A model generated the notes under the pieces. It had not been told where the DNA came from and made no database searches. It saw only the letters and a list, made by a program, of their open reading frames with translations. From contig QANU01003176.1 of the NCBI GenBank assembly GCA_003254905.1, forward strand, positions 447,058 to 511,057: DNA of 64,000 nt, in the 5' to 3' direction. The DNA comes from Nissolia schottii (lineage: Eukaryota; Streptophyta; Magnoliopsida; Fabales; Fabaceae). Both the position numbers and the translations under genes were made by a program. Positions 21,728 through 34,260 of this stretch are shown here, piece after piece (position 1 is the stretch's first letter; each line of letters begins with the position of its first letter).

Positions 21728-24700
21728 TCAACAGCCGGCAGCCTTCAAGAAATTATCATATGGGCACGATGCTGGAAGTTGAAATAGGTCAGCCTGATGT
21801 TGGTATGCAGTTGCACAGAGCCTTGGACCAGTGTCAGGTATTGTGTTGAGTGAATTAGGGCCAAAGTTTGAGTCCAAGAATGGATTTCCACTCTGCAATT
21901 CAATTAGCATGGGAATAAGATAATTTTTTGCTTACAGGAAACAAGACAATTTCATCTCTTGAAATTTCATGAAATTCAATAAAATCGTCCATATTAAATA
22001 GAGATTTATGATCAAATCCTCTCTTAAAGTGGACAAGGTTTGTACTAAATTTCAAAACTAGATGAAGTACATCAGTACCATTGGAAAACTCTGTAGAACA
22101 TTGGAATTTGAGGACACATCCTTCCCCTGGTTGTAGTCAAGAGCAGGCAACCTAAATGATTGCATTGGCTGGGCACTCATGAAAGCAGACATCTTCTGCT
22201 GCTTTCCCATGAGGAGGGCCTCACAATGGAGCGCCATTTCTTTGTAAGGCATGTCAGAAGCTGTTGATACAGAAATCCTTCCTACTTGATGCGTTGTCTC
22301 TAAAACCTGCAGATGAATAATAATTTTTAGACACCAAACAAAATTTAGTGTTTTATTAGTATTTGGTGCCAGGTCATATTTGACATAAGTTCCAACCACA
22401 GACACGGCTCCTTTTAAAGGTGTTAGTGCTTCATAGATTGCATCATGTCTGAAGCAAGTATCTGATGTGTCCAACACAGACATGACAATTTAGGCCTTGG
22501 CAGCTTTGACCTATAATCTGCTTTAGACTGTCAAGTGGGTACTGCTACTTCTTTCATTTCATTCGTGACAAACTTAAACAGAAAACAATGCCAAGCTTTA
22601 GGCATGTGAGATCCTTCTATGTTCTATCTACTTCTTATTCTCACAACATAGGAAAATCCCTTCATATTTTTGTTTTGGAGATGACATTCTTAGTTTTCTC
22701 TAAAACTGAATTTGAGCGTGTCTTTTCTGATTTAGGTGCTGAGCTCAGGAATATTGTACTTGGCTTTGCCTAATGCAAAAGCAATCTTCACAAAAATTCT
22801 CCAAGAAGTGGTACATCGGACTGGGCGTGCTGAGAACCAAATCACCTTACTAGCTTAAGTTATCGGGTTTAGGACAGGAACGGAGCGCATCTCTAACATG
22901 CCCCCTCATGCAAAGGTCCTTCAGGCTTAAGGCATTGGAAAAAGCACACACCTCACTCAAATCTTATGCTGAAATCATACTCTTTCTGAAGAATGAGGAT
23001 GAAAGGATCAAAGTCTTGACCATTGACGATAGATACAATATCATGTCAAGAACCAAATCAACTCTAAAATTTAATCTGTTAGGTGAAACCAACAATAACT
23101 TATCTCTAGCAAGCAAGAGGCAAAGTGTGTGCATATAAATGAACAGAAGAACTTACTGAACCCAAAATGTCATCAACAGTCAGCACGCTTGGATTTTCTG
23201 AAGGCTTCTGTGCATCAAGATTAACTTGGATTTCCAAACTACTAGCTGGAATGTCCTCATCAATAGTAAATAATGGAATATCAACCTGCATATTTTCATG
23301 TTGGACAACAATGAAGGTTAACGTAAAATGGAAATAATTAAAAAAAAGTTCAGAGCAAAGGCATGCAAGTTACCATATCAGGAAGTTTATCGTCTTTTAG
23401 TCCAGACTGGTAGATATCTGTTGCCTCAGCAGATAACTGGACTCCCAGTGGACAAGCATCATCGGGTGAAAAATCATCAAGTAGCTGTTCTCTTAAGATG
23501 GATGATTCCTGTGGCACAAAGAACTCAAAGTTAGTGTTACGGTCCTGATAAATTAGTTCAACACTGCATGATATATTCTTGTTACATTGGATGATTTTGC
23601 CACACTCTGCACTATCATAGTAACAAATGATTCTCTAGACTGGCTTTCGGTTAATTTTATGGCTGAAAGTGACTTCAAAGCATCTTCATCATCCTCTTCC
23701 GATCCATAAACTTTACTTGGCTGCCTAACAGTATCAAGAACAGCTTGTAACTTGCTGTCATTAAACAGTTGCAGGAATGGATCCACCTGAAGCAAACCAT
23801 AAAAGATTCTAAGAGATACACAAGATAGTAATCTTATCACATCAAATACCAATACAAAAAACGTAGAAGCATATTCAATCAAATAAACAATCAATCCATA
23901 ATCAAGCAGGAACAGAAAATGGGAGAAGTGTGAAAAATTAAACAGCTTAAACACAAAAAAATAAAATGAAAAAAAAAAATCCATAAAACAAGATTTACAT
24001 ACTGTCTTATCTGTCAGTGCCACTTTAGCAATAGAAATGAGAGAAACGATGCCGTAGGCCTTGGACGTGAAAATAATCATGGATGTTGCTAGAGTAAAGA
24101 GAGATCTGCGGCGTGATGGTTGCAGTTTTACTGGAAAAGAATAACAAAGCTTCAAATCTAGGCACCATAACAATTGCAACTTTTAAACATTTTGTCCAGA
24201 GCAATATAAGAGAGATAATAACAAAATATATCTAATATGAGAAATAAGTATATATGCATAAAGATAAAATTTTAAAAATACCAGAGAGATAAGCATAAAG
24301 ATCTAACAAACATGATAAATATTTTGTGAGAAACAAATCAAGCGTTTTCTACTTTCTACTATTGGTTCAGTTAGAAAAGGTCAGAGATGAGTTCAAAAAA
24401 AAAATAACTTGAAACATATTAGTTAGTGGGGTTTGTTTGGCGCTTTCGGAATCAATCTAGAGTGGGATCATAACACAAACGCCAATTCATTTCAATCTGC
24501 AAGGAATGATCATTCCACCTCACAACTGATGAAGGATCATTCATGTCTTTGCAAAATCAAGGAAATTGTCAGTCCTGTGTAATAGAGGCAGATATGGAAT
24601 TTCATTCCTGAGTACCAAACTCTCTTAGATGGGAAGAATGAGACAAAAATCATGTGATTCCAAATATGCGTTCATGAGATATCCATCCATAACATGCATA

Positions 24701-27700
24701 GCTCATATTGAGCTTGTCCTTACAAAATAGGGTTAATTATGTTTTTAGTCCCTGTAAAATTTGAAAGTTTGGTTTTAGTCCCTGTATGAAAGTTTTAGTC
24801 CCTGCGAAAATTGAAAGTTTGTTTTTAATCCTTGGAGCTGGATGGGAGTTGACTGCGCTGACGTGGCCGCTAATGGCGCTGACGCGGCATGCCATATGGC
24901 ATAACCTAAAATAATAAAACTTGACCCGGATTGCCCACCCGACCCAACCTGGATTTAATTTAAAATTAAAAAAAAATATACACAGCCCCCCTTTACCAGT
25001 ACCCCCACCCCATCTGCATCCTCTCATCCCTCTCTCGAACCCCACACCCTCCGCCGCCATCTCTCCCCGCGGCTCCTTTCCGTGTCGTCGTCCTCCCGTA
25101 CCCCCNNNNNNNNNNNNNNNNNNNNNNNNNNNNNNNNNNNNNNNNNNNNNNNNNNNNNNNNNNNNNNNNNNNNNNNNNNNNNNNNNNNNNNNNNNNNNNN
25201 NNNNNNNNNNNNNNNNNNNNNNNNNNNNNNNNNNNNNNNNNNNNNNNNNNNNNNNNNNNNNNNNNNNNNNNNNNNNNNNNNNNNNNNNNNNNNNNNNNNN
25301 NNNNNNNNNNNNNNNNNNNNNNNNNNNNNNNNNNNNNNNNNNNNNNNNNNNNNNNNNNNNNNNNNNNNNNNNNNNNNNNNNNNNNNNNNNNNNNNNNNNN
25401 NNNNNNNNNNNNNNNNNNNNNNNNNNNNNNNNNNNNNNNNNNNNNNNNNNNNNNNNNNNNNNNNNNNNNNNNNNNNNNNNNNNNNNNNNNNNNNNNNNNN
25501 NNNNNNNNNNNNNNNNNNNNNNNNNNNNNNNNNNNNNNNNNNNNNNNNNNNNNNNNNNNNNNNNNNNNNNNNNNNNNNNNNNNNNNNNNNNNNNNNNNNN
25601 NNNNNNNNNNNNNNNNNNNNNNNNNNNNNNNNNNNNNNNNNNNNNNNNNNNNNNNNNNNNNNNNNNNNNNNNNNNNNNNNNNNNNNNNNNNNNNNNNNNN
25701 NNNNNNNNNNNNNNNNNNNNNNNNNNNNNNNNNNNNNNNNNNNNNNNNNNNNNNNNNNNNNNNNNNNNNNNNNNNNNNNNNNNNNNNNNNNNNNNNNNNN
25801 NNNNNNNNNNNNNNNNATCAAATGTGATCAAAATTAGACGGAAAGGGGTCATCCATATCCCCTGCCAACCGTGGCAGGGATATTTTCATATATATATGAA
25901 CATAATATATTATTATATAATATAATAATCCTAATGAATAGTAATAATAATAATATAATAATATTAATATATAATATATACAATATAATAATAAAAGTTA
26001 TAATATATATATATATATATATTAAAGGCGGTGGGGGCGGCTATATATGTACCCCTGACGCCATTTCCATCATTTTTTCTTTCTGAAGCATTTTTGCTTC
26101 ATTTTCCTTTCCTTTGTTTCTTTGTTGTTCTTTCCTTTCGTTGTTGTTCCGTTCGCGCACTGCTGTGATGTTGCCGAACGCCGGAAAAATAGCAGGATCG
26201 TCATGGAAGTACTCAGGGAATTTTCCTCTTCACTTCTACCGTTTTTAAACTGGATTTGGACGTGGGTAAACCGTCCTAACCACTGTCTATGTGGTCCTAA
26301 GATGTTTGATGATGTTTGTAATATGTTTTGTGCTAGATTATGTTAGGTTTAGTTGCTTGATAATATTCTTGATGACTACAAATGATTATGCTTGATTATG
26401 GAGATATATGCTTGATGATTCATGAACTAATTGGTAGGAATATGGTTGGATTTATGATGAAAAGTGTTTTGGAACATGAAATTAAGTCCTTTAAGTTGAT
26501 GGAAATTGATAGTAGATGTTAGAGGAAGTGTTTTTGAGATTGGATGTGAGAAACCTTGCAGAACATGGAAGATTGCAAGAAATGAGGACTGAAATTCATC
26601 AGGTGGCGCTGAGCGGCCTGTGAGGGCGCTGAGCGGCCAAACTGAAAAGTCAGATCTCACGGGTTGAAAATAAGGCTTTTTAGACTACTTGCAATCGTCA
26701 ATGGATCCGCTAATCTTACTAAGAAATTGATCTGGCATGATTATGTTTATGTGATGTGTTAATATGTTAGGTTTCATAACATGATGATCCTGCTGACGAA
26801 GTACATGTGATTATGTTGTTTATGGAATAAATGTTTGGATATGCCAGGTTAGGTTTTAGCAGTTAAAGTATGTTTCTTATGCTTATGAGAACATGATAAT
26901 GGATGAGTGAGATAGGACTATATATATACGATGTTTATGAGGTGTAGAATGATGTTTATGTTAAGAAAGAAATAATATTTGAAGATGTTGAGCTACGGTT
27001 ATGTAAAGAAAAGAAGGATAAAAACCCATGAAAGAACTCTTGACCTAGAGAGTCAAAGCATCCGACCACAGTAGAGTCGAGATACTAAGACACCAGGCCA
27101 CAGTAGAGTCTGAGTGTACGGGGTGTTCCCGACCACAGAAGAGTCAGGGATACCATAGAGATGAGCCGAGTCCAAGGAGTTCTCTTGACCACAGTGGAGT
27201 CGGAGAGTCCCTTGGCCACAACAGAGTCCGGGGAGGTCCAGCCACAGTAGAGTTTGGAACGCTCTAAGGACGAGGTAAGTTTCACAAAGTTTTATTAGGG
27301 TCCGACCACAGTAGAGTCGAGGCTCAAAGAGTAGCAAGTTTGCAGAGTTCTCCAGACCACAGTAGAGTCTGAGAGTCCCTTGACCACAGAAGAGTTCGGC
27401 GAGTTTCAGCCACAGTAGAGTTTGAAATGCTCTAAAGACAAGGCAAGATCTTCCTAACCACAGTAGAGTTGGGATGATCATGACGAGGTACAGATTAGGG
27501 TGCCCGTCCACAGAAGAGTCTGAGAACTACTCCTATCCCTCGTGCATAAAAATGAATAGTATATATATGAAATGATGATGCCCGAGGTACAAGAGAAATG
27601 AATGATGTTTATATGAGAATGAGAACTTGTTCCCTAGGAGTTAGAACAGAGGATCGATAACATAGATAAGAAAAGACTAGATTCCCTCAGTCGCATAGTA

Positions 27701-30700
27701 ACATAGGTAGCTGCTCAGGACTAGGTTGAATATTAATAACTAGTAGGGGTGTAGTATAACTGTGACATCTAGAGACCCCTGAGCGACGGAATCATAATTG
27801 AGAGTAAAACGATCCGCGATGACAAAGGTTTTCCCACTGAGAATGCAGAGTTCTCACACCCGCTCCTTTATGGTTCTAGGTGAGCAAGGCAGGACTTCAG
27901 CTTGATGTACGCAGCGGCGACCTTGAAGACGGTGAATCAAGGAATAGGAAAGCAAGAACTAGGCTAAGGATGTTACAACCCTTGTATTGTACTTCTATGA
28001 GAACTTATATGTATGTATTAACTAAGATATTATTTATGTAAATGTTTGTGATGATATGCTATGGACCACTTGCTTGCTTATTGTTTGATGTTGTTATATT
28101 GGAACAATTATTCATATAGTATAAAGTCTTAACACTTGCATTATAAATTCTATCTGGCGCACGGCTCATATTTTGTATCATAGGTATATAAAAGAAAAAG
28201 TTTCAAAATGGTCTATATTTTCAAGTATAAGGTAATTGCGAACCTTAAAATAGTGGCTAAAAGTAACCCCAACCAGAGCAGAAAACAACCTAGTGAGCAT
28301 TTTTTGTGATGTACACGTAAACAGTTAGCTAAAGTGTTTCAGGGCGGCACAGCGGCGAGAGAGAGATGAGAGGCTCGAGAGAGAAATGAGAGGATGCAGA
28401 TGGGATGGGGTGGGGTACAGGAGGACGACGGCGCAGAGAGGAGCCGCGGGGAGAGACGGCGGCGGAGGGGGTGGGTTTCGAGAGAGGGATGAGAGGATGC
28501 AGATNTAATTTTAAATTAAATCCGGGTCAGGTTGGGTGGGCAATCCGGGTCAAGTTTTATTATTTTGGGTTATCTCACGTGGCATGCCGCGTCAGCGCCA
28601 TTAGCGGCCACGTCAACGCAGTCAACTATCATCCAGCTCTAGGGACTAAAAACAAACTTTCAATTTTCGCATGGACTAAAACTTTCATGCAGGGACTAAA
28701 ACCAAACTTTCAAATTTTACAAAGACTAAAAACATAATTAACCCTACAAAATAGGTAGACGTAGTAACATACAAACATATTACATAATATGGGATTTAAG
28801 GCTCTACCTTTTTCATTGAGAGAAATGCTCCTCAAGGAAAATGCCAACTGAAAACTTTGAGTTAGAGCCTCATGAGAGGAATTCTGCAGGGGTCAAAACT
28901 TACAAGATGAGAAAAAAAATTAAAGCTACAATAACTTATGCCTCAAAAAGTTCAAAGAATCTTTAATTGTAGAACCAATGATTACATACTTGATTGTGAA
29001 CCATTGAGAAGAGCATTAAGATTTTGGGGAAGGTGTAAAAGTACTTGAATGGCGAAAACCATAACTCATGAGAAAATTAAAAGCAATATAATTAAACCTT
29101 GAAAAATTATGGCAAATTCTCTATCAAATAAATTACTTAACCCATAAACCATCTGAAATAGTCACTCATTTATCCAAAAAGGATAAATAAATAATAAATA
29201 ATAAATAATTAAAAGGGACCACTCTGCAAGCATGGCTATCTAATCAATTGTATCAATTAAATGAGATAACATTATTTGTTAAATTGCAAAACAAAAATGC
29301 TGACTTTGTCTTTCTTATAATAAAAATGGTAAATTGAAATGAACAATCGGATTTTAATCTATATATAGATAGTAAAATGACAAAAATATCCGCATTACCT
29401 TATTCCGAGCAACTAGCAAGACAAGGCTGAAGGTATGAGCAATTGCTACAAAATTTTCAGGTGTATTCAGAGGATAGACAGACTGGGCCCAGATTGATGA
29501 TAGCAAAAGGGTAATCTGATGACTACTCAGCCTAAGGGGTAGTAATGCCTGTTGACACATTAGTCATCAGAAGACTGGTAGTATCTGGTGTGTTGATTGA
29601 TAAGTTCTATTATTATTATTATTATTATTTGTTATTAAAGTGAAATGTAAAAATTAAAGGAGTGTAAGTATATACCTGTTGCTCATTGAAACTCTTTGTA
29701 GCATTTTCTTCACCACTTACAATTTGAGGAGCCCTCCTTATACTAGCAACTCGGCTGTAATTAGACTTCAATCTATTTATCATAGAAGGATTATTACTAA
29801 TTTTTGGGTTTTTGTTCTCCGTAGATTCACCTATGGAAGATCTTCTTGTACTGGTAGTCCGACTATAAGTTGACTTCAATCTGTTCATAATGGAGCCATC
29901 ACTGGTCTTCCCATCTGCATGATTATCTTCTTCCACGGAACGTTGCTTCTTGTCCAATTTTTCAAAGAGTGCAGCTGAAGAAGAAAACACAGAGACATTT
30001 CTTGAAAGTGTCCTTTGAATATCAGTTGCCTGTGAAGGTTGTGGACAAACTGATGATGGCACAAGAACAACAGAAAATATACGGTGTGCACCCACCCTGG
30101 TTTCATGGTCTGCATGGACCATTGCCAGGAGTAACTGATGAAATAATGCCTCAGGGAATGCCTATATAGGAGAGCATCAAGTTTGCAGACAAACAGAAAA
30201 GATGGACAAATAAAAGTCAGAAAGAAGCAAGGAAAAATTACAATCATAGCCAATCAAGCAATTTAAGAGATCTTGCCTTGTTCTGATATGACAAATTTGG
30301 TATTGAAGCAACTATTTGAGCAGATCTATAAAGTGCAGAAATCAAGGTCCTGGCCATAACTGTAATATTAGACATGTTTTCCAACAGCACAGCCATGGTA
30401 TCAAGAACAGGACCTGCATCTGCAATCTGAATAACAGCCAGTAACCAAACATGAGAATTAGGTCATTTAAATTAAACATCCAAGTTTCACATCCAAAAGT
30501 TCACAGAAATCAAGTCTTTATCTCATTTGTTACATTAATAACTAAAATCATCTTCAGAAGTGTGAAAGTTGTTATCACCTTAATTGTTAACTGTACAAGG
30601 CACTCATCTACTTCCTTTCGATATTTTTGGTTCCATTGTATTACTTCATCCCCTAGATTTGAATCATCAAGAGAGCAGTGTATGCTTTTCCGCAGGTGTC

Positions 30701-33572
30701 TCATCATATCACTCAATGCACCAATAATAGCCACAGATGGTTGAGCTCTTGTTTGTTGAACAAGAGAGGTAATAACGCCAACAATGTCAAGTTGCATATT
30801 AGGATTCTTTAAAACATTCTTGTGATCAAGGTGCTTGACTAAAATGGACAGTAACAAGTGTGTATTCTGTCCTGCAAATTAGTGAAGCTAGTTATAAATT
30901 GTTCAGACAGGATAAAGAAACTTCGGCTAAACTGCTCTAGAATGTACCAGTCTTAGAGCATTCAAGGAGATAAGTACCAGAATTTTCAATTAATGACTGC
31001 ATGTCAAGCAAGACAGAAAGGGCAAGCCCGTGTTCTGGAGACCAGAGTTTGGCATTATCAAAATAGCGGAACAAGGATTCCAAAACTCGTCGTACAGTTG
31101 TACCCTCCTTGGCTAACTTTGCCATATTATTTATGCAAACTCGAGACCAAAATCCAGGGTTTGCGGCATCCTCCCTATAGATGAGTAAAAGAAGTTAAGA
31201 GCGGTTATGATAGATTAGTAACTTACAACACAAGCTATCATAATGGGAAGGACAATTACGTAGGCACGTTAACTTCTCCTTTTTCATTCACTATCATTGT
31301 CCAAGAATAAAGCCTCATTGCATTCCCATTTTGAGAACCTTGCTTCACATCTCCATAATTTTCCAAAACAACTGAAACAACCTGAGTTAAAAAGAGATAC
31401 ATAAAGCCGTCAAATGCATGATCAATACAAAAGGGTAAAACAAAAGAGTCCTGTGGAACTGTGAGAATAAATCCAGAAGATCATAGATGAGAAAGCCAAA
31501 TCCAGATGATCAATGATTAAAGTCAATAAAGGTATTTTTTACTTGTACAGACAGTATGTAATAAATTGAAAACCAAAAGCTATCATAATTCAGTTGTTCG
31601 TGACAGAAAATAGAGTTATTAGTTACATACTTATTAGTCAAAGAAAGTGCACAAATTTGAGAAGTACTAAAACCATAATCAATTACTAGTGTAATTTCCT
31701 ACATAAAAAAGGCAGATATCTTGAAAGTAAATTTAAACAGTTTACTAACTTACATTGTCAAATTCATTTGAAATATGAGAGAATTCACCCATGAACCACA
31801 CCTGTAAAACAAATAATTACTTATTAAGCCAACCCTTCCAAGCATTCAGTCCACTAACAGAATATTTCTTAAATAATCTAGAAATCTTGGAGGGGTGTGG
31901 GAGAGAAGGCTGGTTGCAGCAGGTAGAGTAGCAAGTTCGAAGAATCTTATAAAACAATTATATGATGTCTAGTATAATGTCAATAATCAGTCTAATTACC
32001 ATTGATGAAAGGACTTGAATGCCAGCAGCACGCAAATGTTGTATTTTAGCGTCATCTCCCATTTCTTGAGCAAGACGACATAGTTTTGAAATGAAGCCAT
32101 CTAAATTGAACATATAAGTTCCATCCCTCTGCACAGTAATGGAATACCACATGCTTCAACCTCCACATGAACAATTTGCAATGCTATACACATTTAACTA
32201 TTTAAGTAAAGAATGAACTTGCAGCAAGCTCCTAAATAAAGAACCTACCGAAAAACCCCCACCTGATTGTTCACAAAGTCGAAAAGAGTATGGCAGCCTA
32301 AAATCTGCACTTCATTCTGTGGTGTTTGATCAAGAAGAATTTGTATGATGCTAAGCAAGCTACTTGCAAACAAAGGCCTGCCATAATAGTATTCTCGTAA
32401 ATCATACAGATTTTGTTTAGGAAGCATAAGAAACAGAAAATCAGCATCTGTTATTTCTCTATTTGCTTAAATGGATGCGAATTCGAGGAGACTTGAGCCT
32501 CTAAATCAAGTAACAAGCAAACTTTCTGTATAAAGTCTTTTATGATAGATATATGGTACGTAAATAACATCACATCATACATAGTACTACTTGGTTAAAT
32601 TTGAAGGCCTCTTAACGACAAAGTGATAAAACATGCTATGAAAGTCATGAGAAACTCAAGAGTCCTACTTGTCTCAAATATCCTGATTATTTCAAAAAGA
32701 ACAGGGGGGAAAAAAACCTAAAAGCAAATTCAACATGAAGAAAAAGAACTCACATTTGGTCCTTACATGAAACCAACAACTTCCTGTAGATACAAATGAC
32801 AACTTTTACAGATTGGTAGTTCTCATTTCTCAACTCCCTATAACACCTTTGCTCAAGATAGCTTGTTATCTGAAATAAAATATCAAATATTTAGACGAAA
32901 ATCAGTTACAGCCGCCTGAGTGCAAAGTGTTCATTAAGAAAAGGAAAAGCTATGTCATAATCCATATCAATCCAAAATCAAACAAGCGTGAGAGGAGCTT
33001 TGGCAATGTTAGAATTAAGTAGGAAAATAACTAAACTCTCTTGAACATTGAATTTCAGATAGTAGCTGTGCATATGGTAAACATTCAAAACCTGAGTTTC
33101 TTAATGAACATTTTGTTTTTCTTCTTCAGTTAACAATTAAATTGAGGAATTAAATTGAGGAATGATAGTTGAAAAGCTGTCAAAGGCAGAGGAAACAGAA
33201 AGAAGGAACTTCACATAATATAGAGAATCCAAAACAAAATGATAGATAGATAGATAGATAGATAGATACCTTGGGTACGCGGAGGGGATTTTTGGAGGCA
33301 TACTCGCATAACTTGCTAATCTTACGGTCATTGGGCTCCTCTTCCTGCCACACGTAACATACATATTAAATTCACAGATCCAGAAATTAAAGAAAAATAA
33401 AATAAAAATAAAAACAAAAAAGGAAGAGGGCGGTGACCGGTGTGCGAGGGAAGATATCGGCGAGGAGCTTCTTGTAACGCTTGATGGGATGCCTGGATCT
33501 CTCCCGCAATGCAGGGCAGAAGCAGCACAGGCTCCCGCATACGGGCCATATGTTTCGTGAAATCACGCTCAT
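21728..33572 (-). CDS. EFR3-like HEAT/ARM scaffold (EFOP / SEMI-ROLLED LEAF 2 type)
   Basis: Nineteen exons join in phase to 1025 residues: 33572-33438, 33344-33270, 32869-32754, 32377-32263, 32128-32000, 31801-31754, 31381-31260, 31174-30978, 30871-30579, 30426-30277, 30161-29676, 29548-29399, 28883-28808, 24130-24003, 23786-23586, 23508-23374, 23285-23157, 22306-22079, 21892-21728. The N-terminus (MSVISRNIWPVCGSLCCFCP) has the Cys cluster and basic patch (RHPIKRYKK) of EFR3 proteins, likely S-acylated. Helical repeats follow, and the C-terminus ends CPYDNFLKAAGC. In Arabidopsis EFOP proteins anchor the PI4K-alpha1 lipid kinase complex at the plasma membrane; rice SRL2 affects leaf rolling. 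Intron 10 (30276-30162) uses a GC donor (AAG|GCAAGA). Intron 13 carries a 4 kb MULE. The exon 1 donor (CCG|GTCACC) is weak. Confidence 0.93.
24721..24729 (+). repeat. 9-bp target site duplication, left
   Basis: TACAAAATA directly before the element end GGGTTAATTA. The same nine bases follow the other end at 28745-28753. Confidence 0.9.
25106..25816. other. Assembly gap (711 N)
   Basis: Run of N inside the MULE left arm. Open frames spanning it are meaningless. Confidence 1.
25850..28330. mobile_element. MULE interior resembling an LTR-retrotransposon noncoding region
   Basis: After an (AT)n block (about 25900-26022) there is noncoding sequence with GGCGCTGAGCGGCC written twice (about 26604-26638). 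A minisatellite follows (27060-27515), then a stretch running to AGGATGTTACAACCCTTG (about 27966-27984). These are styles seen in plant gypsy-type LTRs. No gag or pol domain, primer-binding site or paired LTR is visible. It may be an LTR that inserted into the MULE, or host sequence carried by it. Confidence 0.35.
27060..27515 (+). repeat. Minisatellite built on CCACAGTAGAGT
   Basis: The 12-mer CCACAGTAGAGT or a close variant occurs about 12 times in 455 bases, spaced some 20-60 bases apart. A higher-order pattern is visible: three copies followed by GCTCTAAGGACGAGG (about 27261) recur as three copies followed by GCTCTAAAGACAAGG (about 27429). The spacers differ. Reverse-strand frames here show repeated RLYCG/LLWL peptides, which simply reflect the repeat. 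Confidence 0.85.
28505..28505. other. Single ambiguous base, probable mis-join
   Basis: The lone N lies where the right arm changes from ATGCAGAT to TAATTTTAAATT. The left arm has about 45 extra bases at this point (AAAATATACACAGCCCC and following), so some sequence may have been collapsed. Confidence 0.6.
28745..28753 (+). repeat. 9-bp target site duplication, right
   Basis: TACAAAATA directly after the element end AATTAACCC; identical to 24721-24729. Confidence 0.9.
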
Positions 33573-34260
33573 TCTTCTGCTTCTCTTCTTCTTCTTCTTC
33601 TTTTTTCTTTTCTTCTTTTTGTACTTTCAATTGAATTGATGACTAATTAGAATTGGTTCATTCATGCATTCATTCAATCAATTTCCCTCAAACAGATTTT
33701 GGGAGAGAGAGAGAGAGAATGTCAAATTGATGATTGATTGTGATTCCGAGAGCAGCGGATCCAATCCTCACTTTCTCTCTCCTCCCCTGTTTATCTAATG
33801 CCTTTTCTCTTTCTTTTCTACCTCTTCATTCATTCCATTTCTTATGACTGGAATTTGGACCCTTATTCTATTTTCCCTATTCTAAAATTCCTGATTTCTA
33901 ATCATAAGGCTATATTTATAGTGTGCTGTGGGGTTTTGTTTTCTTGTTTTTTGATACGGCTGTGACAGCACTTGATTGTTTAGGAAGACAGGCCAGCTTC
34001 GCACACATTCACATCGTCCCACTCTTTCATTCCCGCCAAACTAACCCCCCCTTTTTAAGTTAAGGAGATTTGAACCCAAGATTTCTGTCATTCATAACAA
34101 TATCTTATCCACTAAATTGACATTACTTTTTGTCTCTCTCTTTGTTTTAACTTTTTCTTATTCGTTTTCAATTTCAAATTTCAATTCTCTCTCTTAGAGG
34201 TTGTTGTAACTTGTAAAGGTAGATGAGGCCATGCAACTTAACGCAATAGATTGATAATAA
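33573..34260 (-). promoter_or_regulatory. EFR3 upstream region
   Basis: This is the 5' leader and promoter of the EFR3-like gene. It has a GAA/CTT-rich leader (33575-33620), a (GA)n tract (33702-33718) and CT-rich stretches near 33770-33830. No gene is supported. The exact transcription start cannot be seen. Confidence 0.4.

Larger units (their letters stand above)
24730..28744. mobile_element. Mutator-like element (MULE) with long terminal inverted repeats
   Basis: The ends are inverted repeats: 24730-24968 pairs with 28744-28506 along 239 bases, starting GGGTTAATTATGTTTTTAGT. The homology continues past the lone N at 28505 into a GC-rich part (about 24990-25105 against about 28505-28375), so each arm is at least 370 bases. 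It is flanked by the direct duplication TACAAAATA. Long inverted repeats plus a 9-bp duplication fit the Mutator superfamily. No transposase is visible; 711 bases are unknown (gap 25106-25816). The interior (about 25850-28330) resembles retrotransposon noncoding DNA. The element sits in EFR3 intron 13, 63 bases inside the donor, and has not damaged either splice site. Confidence 0.88.

Noticed and set aside
22908..23138. Plus-strand 76-residue frame with KNEDERIKVLTIDD
   Set aside because: Within an EFR3 intron, isolated and without splice partners; could be a repeat relic but no evidence supports a gene.
24737..25925. Long frames of 250-370 residues across the N gap
   Set aside because: They consist almost wholly of unknown bases.
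27053..27511. 152-residue frame with repeated LLWL/RLYCG peptides
   Set aside because: Translation of the minisatellite; periodicity belongs to the DNA repeat.
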